Below, piece after piece: positions 10,561 to 21,699 of a stretch of 64,000 bases of DNA. Each line of letters starts with the position of its first letter. Positions within the stretch are counted from its first letter, which is position 1. This stretch comes from Prorocentrum cordatum. Lineage: Eukaryota; Sar; Dinophyceae; Prorocentrales; Prorocentraceae. The notes below the pieces were generated by a model, which saw nothing but the letters and a program-made list of their open reading frames with translations, had not been told where the DNA came from and searched no databases. Both the position numbers and the translations under genes were made by a program. The stretch spans positions 140,001 through 204,000 of the forward strand of contig CAUYUJ010009458.1 of NCBI GenBank assembly GCA_963575745.1, in the 5' to 3' direction.

Positions 10561-11130
10561 GGGCCGCGAACAACGACGAGAGTGTTGAGCACATCTTGGG
10601 TCTGTCTGGGCGCCTCTTGGGGCCCTCTTGGGACGCTCTTGGGAGCCTCGTGAGCGCTTTTGGGCCACCTTGTAGGAGATCCATCAGGTCTGGATCGAGG
10701 TCTTAGGTTTTGAGTGCCTTGGAGTCTTCGGGGCCTAGGGCCCCAAAGTCCCAGGATCTTGGGGTCTGGGAGTTTCGGGGCCTTGTGGTCTCAGGGCCAG
10801 GGGGTCATAAATGGGTCCCACGGTCATAGGGTTCTAGGGATCGCGCGTGGGGCCTTAGGATCCTAGATGGCGCCGTGGTTATGTGCTGGAAATCTGCGGG
10901 TTTGAGGGGCTCAGGGCCGCAGGGTCTTAGAGCCTGAGGGTCTCAGGTTCTGAAGGCCTAAGGGTCTCTGGGCCATGGGATCATTCGGCTCGCCTGTTCC
11001 TTGGCCGTGGGATCCTAGGGCGCGATGGCCATGTCCCAGGGTCTCAGGGTTTCGGGGCCCACGTATGGCCCCAGGGTATTGTAATCCTAGGGCATCAAGG
11101 TCTATGTGGGTCTTTGGTCCTATAGGGTCT
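10561..11130. repeat. G-rich degenerate minisatellite (GGGTCTCAGGGCC / CTCTTGGGG type)
   Basis: The left part (10595-10680) has CGCCTCTTGGGGCCCTCTTGG-like units. The rest has loosely repeated GGGGTCTTAGG, GGGTCTCAGGG and GGGGCCTAGGG units. No stable frame is present. Confidence 0.7.
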
Positions 11131-11645
11131 CAGAGCCAAAAACGGTATTCTGATATTCGATGTGTCAATTGAATATTTGAGCGTACATGGCGATAAGGTC
11201 TGAGTCCTGCGAACGTATGATATAGGGCTCGCGTGCTCTATGGCCCTGGGGGTGCGTTTGTCTTTTGCCTGGGGTTGTGGGGGGCTCTGGCCATTCGGAT
11301 CGTAGGGATTAGCCCAACTCCATCCGCGAGAAGCACGGGATCGACGCAGAAAGCTTTCACACGAACGCCAGCTGAACTGCCCAACAAGCTTGCCTGAACG
11401 TTGTCAGTGCGTATACTGTTATGATGACCCGCCGAAATGGAAACTCCCGAAACCATCCGAAACCTCGAAGAACTCTTGGAAACCCCAAAGAACTCAAGTG
11501 AAAAAAGCCCATGTGAGGCACCTTCCACGCGGAAGGTATGGAAGGTGGAGAGTCAGGGTAAAGGGAGGTTTGTCCACCGCCGATGAAAAACTCGGGACGA
11601 AGAGCTGCACGAGGGCGGGTTCAGATCCAGGGGCTTAGGGCCCGT
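11131..11645. other. Unassigned region
   Basis: Low-copy-looking sequence without a convincing frame, RNA or repeat. An AACTCTTGGAAACCCCAAAG-like stretch lies near 11470. Confidence 0.3.
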
Positions 11646-11900
11646 CGCTCGGGGTGACCCAAAAAAAAGGCGACGCGGGGGTGGTGCGATAGTTGTGGTG
11701 CAATGGAATTGCGGGTTGCAGTGCCTTTGGCGCGCGCAACACATCCCGGGACGCGAATGTATTGCCGGATTCTCGCGTGCAAGCCATTGCATGCAGCGCA
11801 ATGCGATACAGTTTTCCAGCGCAGTACATGTGCAATACAGTTGCCCGAAATTTGTTGCACCACCCCCTTTCAGCTGGACCCCCTTGTGGGTCACCCGAAG
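11646..11900. mobile_element. Candidate MITE with imperfect terminal inverted repeats
   Basis: The left end has CTCGGGGTGACCC and then GGGGGTGGTGC. The right end has GTTGCACCACCCCC and then GGGTCACCCGAAG, the reverse complement in the same order. The roughly 255-bp interval has no coding content. Only one copy is seen, so the boundaries are approximate. Confidence 0.45.
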
Positions 11901-12525
11901 TTGCCTTCAGGACCGGAGTGTTCTATGCCAGCGCGCGGGCGCAAGACACCGGGGAAGGGCGCATCGTTCCGGCACCTCTCCGGGCCGTGGTGGCAGCCTG
12001 CAGGTCCCTGGACCCTTGTGCTCCAGCCGCCCTCGGTCGCCCCCCCCTTGTTCCCACCCCCCGCCCACGCTCGCCTCGAAGGAGGCTCGTCGTCGTCGGT
12101 GTCGTCGCCGAAGTATTTCCCCTTTGCCACCCTTTTGGAGTTCATGCGAATTTCGCTTCCCTGCCCCCCCCCTCATGCTCCCCCCCCCTCTCGGGTGGCA
12201 CGTGACGAGTAGAACGGGTCCTACGTAGACCCCAGTGATTCGCCCAAGCCTGGATGTTCGTTTGCAGTCGCTTTGTGACGGCCCCGGGGTCCCGAAGTTG
12301 GCAAAACACATCCAGGACCCTTCTGCCTCCAGGACCAGTCCAGTTCACGCCTCAGTGGCCTGCTGCTTCTGATGGCGAGCAGCCGTGCGAAAGCAGCGCA
12401 TAGCGGCCCTTCTCGCGAACGTCCGAGCTCACGGGTCCTCTCGCTCGCTGCGGGGGCGGTGCTCCGCAGCTCCGCGGCCGAGGCCCCCTCGGCCACGGAG
12501 CGCACCGTCTCTTCGAGCGCTCTTG
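11901..12525. other. Unassigned GC-rich region
   Basis: Several overlapping frames are open because of composition (C runs at 12040-12190). None is clearly coding. Confidence 0.3.
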
Positions 12526-12605
12526 GAGAGGAGGAGGAGGAGGAGGAGGAGGAGGAGGAGGCGGAGGAGGCGGAGGCGGAGGAGGAGGAGGAGGAGGAGG
12601 AGGGC
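12526..12605. repeat. (GAG)n microsatellite with GGC variants
   Basis: Uninterrupted GAGGAG units with a few GAGGCG variants. Confidence 0.95.
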
Positions 12606-12614
12606 TGATGCCAC

Positions 12615-12880
12615 GAGGCTGGAATCATCGCCGTGATGCAGAGGTGCGACGACGAGCGACTCATCGGGCTCCGCGGGGGGCTCCGGTTCTCGGGCCGCTC
12701 GTGAGGTCGGGGAGCCGCCTCGTGATCGGGGCTCGCCGCACGAGCGCGGGAGGCTGGAAGCATCGCCGTGGAGCAGAGGTGCGGTGATGGGCACTGTCGG
12801 GCTCCGCGGGGGGGCTCTGGCTTTTTTTGGGGGCTGCCCGTTAGGTCGGGGGGGCCGGGTCGTGGTCGAGGCTCGCCGTG
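12615..12880. repeat. Two-copy tandem duplication, about 135 bp
   Basis: GAGGCTGGAATCATCGCCGT at 12615 recurs as GAGGCTGGAAGCATCGCCGT at 12750. The similarity continues through CGGGCTCCGCGGGGGG to a closing GGCTCGCCG. The copies have diverged by substitutions and small indels. Confidence 0.8.
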
Positions 12881-13068
12881 ACCGGAAGCGCCAATCCATG
12901 GCTTCATTTGGCGCCTCTCGTGGTACGACTGCCCTCGTCGACCTCGGCCTCAAAAAAGCGCGCTCCCCAGCTTGCCCTTGTGCCATCGTAGTAGCTCCCT
13001 CGAAGATTGCCCACGCTGAGGTGTTCTTACTTCTCTTTCTTCAGCCATCGCTCGGGTATTCTGGGCTG

Positions 13069-13415
13069 TCGCCGCGGTGCCGCCCGTGGGCGCCTCGTGG
13101 GCGCCTCGTGGGCGCTTCGTGGGCGCCCCGCCCGTGGGGCCGCTGCCGAGGTCGCGCCGCGCTGCCGCCCGTGGGCGCCCCGTGGGCGCCCCGCGCTTGG
13201 GGGGGGTAAGCCGCCTAGGTTGCGCCGCGTTGCCGCCTCGTGGGCGCCTCGCGGGCGCCCCGCGCTCGGGGGGGGTCAAGCCGAGGTTGCGCCGCGCTGC
13301 CGCCTCGTGGGCGCGCCGTGGGCGCGCCGTGGGCGGGGTGGGGTTTCCCGAGGTCGCGCCGCGGTGCCGCCCCCGTGGGCGCCTCGTGGGCGCTCCCTGT
13401 TCGGAGCTCACACGG
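13069..13415. repeat. 67-68-bp GC-rich minisatellite, 4-5 units
   Basis: The anchor AGGTCGCGCCGCG or its variant AGGTTGCGCCGCG starts at 13149, 13217, 13284 and 13351, giving spacings of 68, 67 and 67 bp. A partial unit precedes them. Within units GTGGGCGCC is itself repeated two or three times. The same family recurs in reverse orientation near 35.2-35.4 kb, with fragments at 31.3-31.9 kb. Open frames here are compositional. Confidence 0.85.
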
Positions 13416-13830
13416 CGTAGCTTCCACCACAGAGTTCACACGCATCGCTTGCACTGCACATTGTTCAGTCGGGGTGTTGATCTAAGGAACGATAAATAAG
13501 GAACGGGGCCCCTTTTCTCCATAAGTGAAACTTCGATTTCCCATCGAGAACATAAGGAAAACCTGAGACAAGCTGTGAAACACTTAAGGAACACCGAGCC
13601 CCTCCCCAGCGGAAAGGGTTGGTTCTTCAGAGCCCCGGCTGTACCATGTAGCTTTCGCCCCACAGCTTGCACCTCCAGTTCAAACCCGCTAGCTTACACG
13701 AAATAGCTCAAACCACATAGCCTACACTGTATAGTTTTGCCTCCATAGCTCACGCCACATGGCCTAAACCGCATAGCTTTCGCCACATAGCTTACACCGC
13801 ATTGCTTCCGTCGCAACAGTGCAATGACGC
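13405..13830. repeat. Degenerate 16-18-bp repeat (CACATAGCTTACACCG type)
   Basis: Units such as CGCATAGCTTTCGCCACA, CATAGCTTACACCGC and CATAGCCTACACTG recur, with an unrelated 170-bp segment at about 13475-13640 between two blocks. The reverse complement of the same unit is found at 30.9, 34.7 and 35.1 kb. Confidence 0.7.
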
Positions 13831-13939
13831 ACTAACATGTGATGTTTAGGTTATGGTTGACATTGCGTGCGAATTGTTTGTTGGTGCCCCATCTCCAGTG
13901 TCGGCCATCGTAAAATTTCCGAATCGCGCTGGCCCAGAC

Positions 13940-14095
13940 CGCGTTACGCCCACTCCTCGCCGATAGGTGCCTGATGCGTGCCAACCCCGCCCAGGACCGT
14001 GCGGACGTGCGATCGAGAGCCTGTCGCCGATCTGTCGGCGGTGTATCGCCGATTCCAGGTCGCTGTTTTACCCCCTGTTCCCCCTGAGTTTGGGC
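13940..14095. mobile_element. Degraded copy of the CGATAGG inverted-repeat element
   Basis: GCCGATAGG, CCCCGCCCAGGA, CCTGTCGCCGATCTGTCGG and CGCCGATTCCAGGTCG occur in the same order and spacing as in the element at 32168-32392. The outer arms are eroded here. Confidence 0.6.
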
Positions 14096-14261
14096 GGGAT
14101 GAATTTACCCGATCCCCAGGACGCCCCTCTCCTCCCGACCCGCTCTCGAGGCGCGCTCCTGCCTTGCCCGGACCGCGCCCGCGCGGTCCCCGGGCCACGG
14201 GGTGGCTCGTGGCCGCGAGGCTCTCCTCGGCCACGAGGCCATGCGTCCTGCCCACGCTGCT

Positions 14262-14365
14262 CCAGACACCTCCCTCCTCCTCCCTCCTCCCTCCCTCCTC
14301 CTCCCTCCTCCCTCCCTCCTTCTCCCTCCTCCCTCCCTCCTCTTCCCTCCTCCCTCCTCCCTCTG
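14262..14365. repeat. (CCTCCCT)n pyrimidine array
   Basis: Alternating CCTCCTCCCTCC units. Confidence 0.9.
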
Positions 14366-14780
14366 AAGTGGCGTCGGCCCCCAGAGCCCGCTATGCAGCA
14401 AACGGGTCCTGCGCGAGGGAAGCAGGGCGACCGAGGACGGGAAGCCCGTCCGGGGCACGGCCCCGAGGGCTCCAGGAGCCGCGGCCCCCGGGGCCCCCCG
14501 TGCGCCGGACCTGGGGAGGGCGTCTCGGCCACGGGCGGCCTGCTGCCAGCCGGCCCCCGCGGGCCCACAGGTCCGCCAGACGTCTGGCCGCGCCAGGTCA
14601 TCTTCGGCCCGCCGGATGAGGGGGGAGACCGCCTGCCCTTCCACCCACCCCCAGCGCCTCCCAGGACCACGGCGCGGCGAAGGGGGAGGGAGAGGAGGAC
14701 CAAGAGAAGGGGAGGAGGGAGGTGAGAAGGGAGAGGCCGAAGGCAGCCGCGGTGACGGCGGCGACAGCGACGACGACGCG
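14366..14780. other. Unassigned GC-rich spacer
   Basis: Three overlapping frames are open over this interval on both strands, which is compositional. No gene is called. Confidence 0.3.
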
Positions 14781-14864
14781 AGAAAGGGGGCGGAGGAGGA
14801 AGAGGAGGAGGAGGAGGAGGAGGAGGAGGAAGGCGAGGAGCAGGAGGAAGATGAGGAGGAAGAA

Positions 14865-14921
<57 letters not shown>

Positions 14922-14927
14922 TGATGA

Positions 14928-14995
<68 letters not shown>

Positions 14996-15315
14996 ATGAT
15001 GATGATGATGATGATGATGATTATGATGATGATGATGAGGATGAGGATGAGATGAGGAGAGGAGGAGGAGGAGGAGGAGGAGGAGGAGGAGGAGGAGGAG
15101 GGAGGAGGAGGAGGAGGAGAGGAAGGAGGAGGAGGGAGGAGGATGGAGGGAGGAGGAGGAGGGAGGAGGAGAGAGGAGGAGGAGGAGGAGGAGGAGGGAG
15201 GAGGAGGAGGAGGAGGAGGAGGGAGGAGGCGGAGGAGGAGGAGGAGAGGAGGAGGAGGAGGAGCAGAGGAGCAGGAGGAGGAGGAGGAGGATGAGGAGGA
15301 GGAGGAGGAGGGCCG
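14781..15315. repeat. Composite (GAG)n-(GAT)n-(GAG)n tract
   Basis: A GAG block is followed by a nearly pure (GAT)n block of about 170 bp (14866-15035) and then a long GAG/GGAGGA block. Strand asymmetry is extreme. All Glu, Asp, Met, Arg or Gly homopolymer frames are by-products. Confidence 0.95.
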
Positions 15316-15484
15316 CTCTCCCCGTCTTGCTGCCTCCGTGCCGCGCCCCCGCGCGCGGGGAGGCCCCGCCGCCCCCCGCCGTCCCCGCGGGCAGCGGCAT
15401 CGCGGCCGTTCGGGCCGCCGCCGCGGGCGGCGCCGCCCAGGACCTCCCCTGCGGGGCCAGCCTGCCCGCTTCGGGCGGCGGTCT

Positions 15485-15540
15485 TCGTCCTCCTCCTCCT
15501 CCTCCTCCTCCTCCTCCTCCTCCTCCTCCTCCTCTTCTCA
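15485..15540. repeat. (CTC)n microsatellite
   Basis: A pure CTC run, the complementary motif to the GAG tract that ends about 170 bp upstream. The two could pair as a long stem. Confidence 0.95.
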
Positions 15541-16120
15541 GAAGGCCAGGGGGCTTCCACGAGGTGTGCCGCTGGGTGCCCTCGTGGCGTCCCAGGAAAA
15601 CAGGCGGGTTGGCAGCTCGATCGTCACCACAGCTCGACGGGGCTTTGGGAGAGACTCTTGGCCTGCTGTTGGCCAGCCACAGTAGGTGCGGGCCCGCCGT
15701 ACCACCCCTGAGAGGCCCGATGGGGTTACTCGAAGGGGTCCCCCGACGTGGGGGGCGCGGGAACTAAGTCCTTGGACAGCGGGGCCTCCGCTGCTTGAGG
15801 CCAGCGGCCAAGTGGGGGTGGTGCTGGTGGCCGTGTCTCGGGGTGGCATCTCGAGGCACCTCGCAACGGCGGCGCGGATAACGCCTGGGGCGGGTCCGTG
15901 CCGCCGTTCGTGTTGCGAGGTCCGACTGCATGTGATTTCATGCGGGCTCCTTGGGCACCTCCCTTCGGGTTGTGTCGCCCCGGTGTTCTGTCTGGGCCAA
16001 AGCTTCCGAGAGGTCCCGCCGCCCTCCGAGGCAGAGGAGAGGGGGTGGATTCGTGGGGGGGGAAGGGGGGGGAGGATGCTCGAGGCGAGCCGAAGTGGGC
16101 CGGAGGAGACGGGGGAGGTG
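15541..16120. other. Unassigned GC-rich region
   Basis: Several open frames are present in both strands without domain-like sequence. No repeat relationship was found within the window. Confidence 0.3.
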
Positions 16121-16214
16121 AGGGAGGAGCAGAAGCGGGAGGAGGAGGAGGGGGAGGAGGAGGAGGACGAGGAGGACGAGGAGGAGGAGCGGGCGGCTCT
16201 CGAGGAAGAGGGCC

Positions 16215-16284
<70 letters not shown>

Positions 16285-16427
16285 ATGCTGATGCTGATGC
16301 TGATGCTGATGCTGATGCTGAATGATGATGATGCATGATGATGATCATGATCATGATGATGAGGATGATGATGATGATGATGGATGATGGAGGAGAGGAG
16401 AGGAGGAGGAGGAAAGATTAGAGGAAA

Positions 16428-16464
<37 letters not shown>

Positions 16465-16925
16465 GGATGAGGATGAGGATGAGGATGAGGATGAGGATGA
16501 GGATGAGGATGAGGATGAGGATGATGATGAGGATCAGGATGAGGATGAGGATGAGGATGAGGATGAGGATGAGGATGAGGATGAGGATGAGGGCGAGGAT
16601 GAGGATGAGGATGAGGATGAGGATGAGGATGAGGATGAGGATGAGGATGAGGATGAGGATGAGGATGAGGATGAGGATGAGGACGAGGACGAGGAGGAGG
16701 AGGAGGAGGAGGAGGAGGAGGAGGATGAGGATGAGGACGAGGACGAGGAGGAGGAGGAGGAGGAAGAGGAGGAGGAGGAGGAGGAGTAACCGGAGGCGGA
16801 GAAGGAGGACGAGGAGGAATCGGAGGCGGAAGTGGAGGAGGAAGAGGAGGGGGAGGCGGAGGCGGAGGCGGAGGGGGAGGCGGAGGAGGAGGAGGAGGAG
16901 GAGGAGGACCAGTGTAAACCCAAGA
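16121..16925. repeat. Long GAG/GAT/GATGAG composite array
   Basis: Contains (GAT)n at 16216-16285, GATGCT units at 16283-16322, a long GATGAG hexamer array at about 16460-16690, then GAG and GGAGGC units. Frames of several hundred bases on both strands encode two-residue repeats only. Confidence 0.95.
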
Positions 16926-17540
16926 TGCATCAACGATGTTGCAGAAGACCCTCCAAGTTTTTTCTTCAGATGGCCATTTGGAATAAGTTGTTGTTCGTTG
17001 CGGGAAGTGGCCAATGAGAAGACAATCGCCTGAGAATCTTCAACCGCGGTGAAGCACCGTTCTTGCGACTTCGACGTCGTGGATCAACGCATTGTTGCGT
17101 CCTCGCAGTCTTAAATTGTGCCAGATCGCGCGACAATAAGAGCCCTTGACACAATCCCTCCTGCCCCCGCTTTCGCTCCTGCCTCCTATTGTTTCTCCTC
17201 CTCCTCGTCCCTTCCCCATTCCTCTTCGGTCTTCCCCGACCGTCTTTCTCGTACTCCTCCTTTTCTCCTCTTCCTCTTCCTCAATCCTCCGCCTGTCTCC
17301 CTCCTCTATCTCGTCCACCTAATCGATCTCGTCCACCGTGGTCCACTTAGACGAGGTGGGCTGAGGAGGAAGAGGAGGACAGGAAAATGACAATGAGGAG
17401 AGGAGGAAAGGGAGGAGAGCCTCCTCCTCCCCCTCCTTAGTATTATCCTCCTCATCCTCCTCCTCTGCCTCCTCCTGCCGGTCCTAAAGCAATCGCTTGT
17501 AGACGAAGCGACCATCTGCCCACAGAGGTGTCTGTGTGTC
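16926..17540. other. Unassigned region with a pyrimidine-rich middle
   Basis: 16926-17150 is unique-looking and less GC-rich. 17150-17330 is C/T-rich and 17360-17420 is purine-rich. No gene is supported. Confidence 0.35.
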
Positions 17541-17602
17541 TTCTTTTCCTCCTCCTCCTCCTCCTCCTCCTCCTCCTCCTCCTCCTCCTCCTCCTCCTCT
17601 CT
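17541..17602. repeat. (CTC)n microsatellite
   Basis: A pure CCTCCT run of about 55 bp. Confidence 0.95.
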
Positions 17603-18005
17603 CCTGGGAGGGCGTCCGGTCGAGACTCCATCCCCATCTCCCTCGGCCGAAGGACGTTGCCGCCGCCGCCGCCGCGTCGGGCAGTGCCGCCGCAGCAGGC
17701 GGCCCGGCGGTGGGGCTCTGCGAGCATGCTGCTGCGGGGGCGGGAAGTCGGGAGGGCGAGGGACGAGGAGGAGCATCACAAAGGAGGGCGTGGGGGAGGG
17801 GGGAGAAGGGGGAGGGGAGGATGGGGAAGGAGGATGATCCAGGATCGAGGACCGAGGCTCGCGGAGGAGGTGGAGGAGGCCCGAGGTTCGACTCGTGGCG
17901 ATCTCGCCTTGTCCTGGTGTTGCCAGCGGAGTACCTGGCCCAAGGGTGTCCCCAGCTCCGTCGCGGCCCTGGCCCACCTCCCCGCCTCTGGCTCGCTCCG
18001 CTCGG
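17603..18005. other. Unassigned GC-rich region
   Basis: Open frames run through from the CTC array. There is no independent coding signal. Confidence 0.3.
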
Positions 18006-18115
18006 GGCGGTTTGTTTCGAAGGCCCTCCGTCGTTTTTCTAGTGCTTTCGCTGCGCTCAAGGCGGTTTGTTTCGAAGGTCCTCCGTCGTTTTTTTCTGCC
18101 GTGTTCGGGGCCCGA
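18006..18115. repeat. 55-bp tandem duplication
   Basis: GGCGGTTTGTTTCGAAGG at 18006 recurs at 18061 and is followed in both by CCTCCGTCGTTTTT. Confidence 0.85.
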
Positions 18116-18229
18116 GGAGGTTTCCATCAGGTGCGCCTCGTCGACAGCGTGCTGGGGATACCCGAGTCGTCCTGGACGGTCGCGTCTGGCCGAGTTATTG
18201 TTGAACACTTCCTCGACGCCACTGCGATC

Positions 18230-18460
18230 AGGGTTCGTTTTGATCCGATCGATCCAATGCGATATCGATCCCGTCCAGCTCGGTACGATTTGATTCCGAT
18301 ATTCCAACCATCCGATCCGACCCGATGCCTGCGCGGCGTTGTGGTGCATGGTGGCTCGGATGATCCGACTCGGTTCCGACTCCGCACCGATACGGCCCGA
18401 TCCGACGCAGGTTCCGATTCTATTCGCTTTCCCGATTCGATGGTGACTGATCCTGCCCTG
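18230..18460. repeat. Degenerate GATCCGAT-type repeat, dispersed family
   Basis: Motifs TCCGATCCGACCCGA, GATTCCGAT and CGGCCCGATCCGACG recur irregularly. The block GATGCCTGCGCGGCG then GACTCGGT then TGGTGACTGATCCT is paralleled at 62225-62372 by GGTGCCTGCACAGCG, GACTCGGT and TTGACTGATCTT. A third related stretch is at 46140-46350. Confidence 0.6.
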
Positions 18461-18649
18461 AGGTCCTGGGCCCTGCGAGGGGTGCTCTGGAGGCCGTGCG
18501 GGGCTCCCTGGAAATTCTGGGTGCACTCTGGGCCAGGTGTACATCTGGGGAAGGAGAGGCCGCCACGAGTCAGACCTCGAGCCTCCTCCCCCTCCCCTTC
18601 TGCCTCAGTTCTCGGTCCTCGATCTTCATCTTTCCCCCATTATGTTCCC

Positions 18650-18832
18650 TTCCTTATAATCATCATTATCATCATCATCAGCAGCAGCAGCATCAGCATC
18701 AGCCTCATCCTCATCCTCATCCTCATCATCATCACCACCATCACCATCGCCATCGGCATCACCATCACCGTAATCAGCATCACCATCATCATCACCACTG
18801 TCATCACCATCACCATCACCATCATCATCATC

Positions 18833-18864
<32 letters not shown>

Positions 18865-18873
18865 CATCATCAT

Positions 18874-18909
<36 letters not shown>

Positions 18910-18915
18910 TGTTAG
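18650..18915. repeat. (CAT)n/(CAC)n microsatellite
   Basis: CATCATCATCATC with CACCATC variants, nearly pure in the right half. Confidence 0.95.
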
Positions 18916-19695
18916 ACACTCCTCCTCAATCGTCGATCCTCATCCTCCTTAATCCTAGATCTCCTCCTCCCGTCGCGCGCGGTGCGGGGAGGCTGGGAGT
19001 TAGAATGATGGGAGTGAGGAGGAAGTGCTTTGCTTTTGAGGATCGAGGCTCCGGGAGATGAGGGGTCGATGAGTGAAGTTCAATGAGGAGAGGTTGAGAG
19101 GAGCAGGAGGAGGAGGATGAGGGAGTAGTTCCGAGGTTCGAGGAGGAGGAGGAGGGTTCGAGGGTTGAGGTTGATCAGAAGAGCACCCCGCGCCGAAGTC
19201 CCGACGAGTGCCCAGTCTCCTCCGCCCAGCTGGAGCCCTGACATCCGACCCCTCGCCTCTCACATCCGACCTTAGGTTTTCGTTCGTGACATGTGCCCTC
19301 AGACCCGTTGCTTCTCGTCCCGAGTCGTTCTTTGTCGGTCTTGGTGCCCAGTCATGGCTTCCCGAGGCTAAAATTGGCCAAAATAAGTCCGTCGAGTTTG
19401 TCGTCGGCGCGAGCGGGTTGTGGCTCGTCTGGCCGCCTCAAAATGAATCCCCAGGCCTGCTTGGGAGGAAGAGCCTAGTTCAAATACGCCCTCCCCCTCC
19501 CTTCATCCACTTGTGCGCGCCGCCACCAGGAGCTTGCGCGATCCAAACGGTGGGAAAACGCTTTCGGTTTTCTTCGATGGGGTGTTGGCTCTCCGGGTCC
19601 TTGCCCTGATCTCACATCAGGAGCTGGATTAGGGGACAATGGCCAGCCCCTCCACTTCTCTTCACGACATCCTTCCAGTCCTGCAGTGGAAAGCC
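18916..19695. other. Unassigned region
   Basis: Contains a short GAG-rich stretch (19100-19160) and a repeated CACATCCGACC at 19239 and 19261. No gene or RNA is identified. Confidence 0.35.
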
Positions 19696-19697
19696 TG

Positions 19698-19902
19698 CGG
19701 CGGCGAGCGAGGGGGGGAAGTGAGAAGGAGAAGGCCTTCTCAGAAGTTTCGGAAGTCCCCTGGCCTTCTGAGAAGTTTCCTAAGCCTTCCCCGAAAACAG
19801 AAAACACTTCTCCGAAGGCGCGAGGGCTTCTGAGAAGTCCCGCCGCCTTGTGAGAAGGCCTGAAGGCCTTCTGCTTCTCACTTCCCCCCTCGCTCGCCGC
19901 CG
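19698..19902. mobile_element. Palindromic MITE-like element, GAGAAGG family, copy 1
   Basis: The ends are inverted repeats: CGGCGGCGAGCGAGGGGG on the left and CCCCCTCGCTCGCCGCCG on the right, followed inward by AAGTGAGAAG and CTTCTCACTT. Internal GCCTTCTCAGAAG and CTTCTGAGAAG motifs add nested stems. A 203-bp relative with the same termini lies at 37060-37262. Confidence 0.8.
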
Positions 19903-20069
19903 ATATCCGAAAAGAGGACCGCTTTGCTCTCACATCGCTCCCTGGGTGCAGGTCGGGGGACCTGTCTCGTGGCCGAGGCTCGGCGTGGTCGGAAAACCCA
20001 TTCAGTTCTTGGCCGGCGCTCCTGGTTCCCCAGTCGACTTATATGTGTGCACCGTGCCGCGCTGGCGCC

Positions 20070-20152
20070 TCCCGATCACGCGATCGCAAACCTGGATCGC
20101 GTGGATTAGCGACGGGGCACGCATCAGGCGATTGCAAACATGGATTGGGCCC
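20070..20152. repeat. Repeated GCGATTGCAAACATGGAT-like motif
   Basis: CGATCGCAAACCTGGAT (about 20082) and GCGATTGCAAACATGGAT (about 20126) flank GTGGATTAGCGACGGG. A third copy begins the element at 20355. Confidence 0.6.
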
Positions 20153-20256
20153 CCCTCCTCCTCCTCCTCCTCCTCCTCCTCCTCCTCCTCCTCCTCCTCC
20201 TCCTCCTCCTCCTCCTCCTCCTCCTCCTCCTCCTCCTCCTCCTCCTCCTCCTCCAT
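20153..20256. repeat. (CTC)n microsatellite
   Basis: About 100 bp of uninterrupted CTC. Confidence 0.97.
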
Positions 20257-20354
20257 GGCAGCGCGGTCTGGGAGCGCCCGAGGGGGATGGTTGCGGGGGG
20301 GAGATACCATTGCCGGACCCACGCAGTCTCGCCGATTTCGTGGCCCCCTCTTAT

Positions 20355-20545
20355 TTCAGGCGATCGCAGACCTGGATCAGGGGGGCGTGGATTAGCGGCG
20401 GGACCCGTTTCCACGAGAGATCGCGGATTTCCGCCGCCGAAGAAGGCGGCACCGGCCGCATCTTGGGGAGGGCACCTCCCCCGATTCCTGGATTTGGCGA
20501 CCGCGCGCCCATTCCACGGGTGGCTAATCCATGTTTTGCGCGCCC
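20355..20545. mobile_element. Candidate inverted-repeat element, GGATTAGC ends
   Basis: The left side has ACCTGGATCAGGGG and GTGGATTAGCGGCGGG. The right side has CACGGGTGGCTAATCCATG, roughly inverted. The interior (GGGACCCGTTTCCA, GGCGGCACCGGC, TTGGGGAGGGCACCTCCCCC) is paralleled at 61305-61440 in the same order, indicating a dispersed repeat. Confidence 0.5.
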
Positions 20546-21025
20546 CCAGCCCGAGGCGTGGTCGATCCTCGTACTGGGAGGGGTGGGGTGCATAGTTTCT
20601 GTTGGCCCTCGGAGCCGAAGAGCCATGCACCGTACCGAGCTGGAGCGGAGCCGCGAGAGAGGTCAGACGTGGTACGCTGCTCAGGGCCAGGCTATTGATT
20701 CTCTCGCGATAGCGGCCGTTTCCCAGGGGGGGAAGGGGAAGGGGCCGTTAACGTTCCGATTCACGCCAGCGCCGTTTGGGAATCAGTTCTCCCTGGCCAT
20801 TTCCAGACGGCGCTGGCGCGAGCCGTGACGCTACCAGGTGTGGGCGGGGGAAGGGGGAGCATCGTGAAAACCACGCTCGTGGGCGCCGCTCTCGTCCTGC
20901 TGGCGCCGTGGCTGCTGCCTGTCCGCGGCGCCCCGTGCCCGCGGCCGCAGGCGAAGCCGCGGCGGAGAGGAGCAGCAGCCGGCGGCCCACAGAGGCGGGC
21001 CCCCGCCGCTTTCAGAGGAGCAGTG
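20546..21025. other. Unassigned GC-rich region
   Basis: Overlapping open frames in several registers, none with recognisable domains. Confidence 0.3.
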
Positions 21026-21028
21026 GGG

Positions 21029-21199
21029 TTGAGTCGGGCATGTCCTTCTACAGGAGGAATACGTAGTCCCAAATAGTCAAAGAGTAGTCTGGGGACGATG
21101 TTTGGCTATTGTTTATGGTGAATGTGTTCGAGCACATTTGTTGGCTGTGTTTTATCCTTCTTCCAAAGTCCTCCCCGTGGGAGGACATGCCCGACCTAA
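21029..21199. mobile_element. TA-flanked MITE, TCGGGC family, copy 1
   Basis: The left terminus AGTCGGGCATGTCCTTCTAC and the right terminus GAGGACATGCCCGACC are inverted repeats. A TA follows the right end and TG replaces TA at the left. Just inside the left end is the family motif AAATAGTCAAA, then GTCTGGGGACGA. No coding capacity. Confidence 0.85.
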
Positions 21200-21309
21200 C
21201 AGTAGGGGCCGTCGTGGTGCCGGTGGTCCCCAGGGCGTGTGTTGGCCCAGTGCGGGCTGCACTCGTGCCGCTAGTGGAGGCTCATGCCTGCAGCTCTGCG
21301 TTGAGCTGC

Positions 21310-21600
21310 TGCGCCGTGTTTCCCCCCCCTCCCTCCCTCCCCCCCTCCCTCCTCCGCCTCCTCTTCCTTCGCCTCCTCCTCCTGCTCCTCTTCCTCCCTC
21401 CTCCTCCTCTTCCATCTCCTCTTCCTCCTCCTCTTCCACCCTCCTCCTCCTCCTCCTCCTCCTCCTCCTCTTCCTCCTCGTCCTCCTCGTCCTCTTTCTC
21501 CTCCTCCTTCTCGTCCTCCTCATTCTCCTCCTCCTCCTTCTCCTCCTCCTCCTCCTCCTCCTCCTCCTCCTCTTCCTCCCTCCTCCTCCTCTTCTCAAGC
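21310..21600. repeat. (CTC)n-rich pyrimidine array
   Basis: CTCCTC with frequent TTC and CCC interruptions. The Leu, Ser and Pro frames and the complementary Glu/Arg frames are artefacts. Confidence 0.93.
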
Positions 21601-21699
21601 AACTCGGACTCGAGCATTATGCCGAGCCCCCGTCCTATGCCTCCACAGGGTGCTCGGGGGACCACACTTCCGCGCACCAGCCGTGCGCTTCTGACCAGA

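Noticed and set aside
14105-15400. 431-codon minus-strand frame
   Set aside because: It is mostly poly-Ser/Leu/Ile from a GAG/GAT tract. The GC-rich remainder is open in several frames.
16418-17033. Long Leu/Ile and Met/Arg frames on opposite strands
   Set aside because: They are products of the GATGAG hexamer array.
17875-17905. Second tRNA-like GGTTCGACTC motif
   Set aside because: Only a four-base stem forms around the loop and there is no cloverleaf context.
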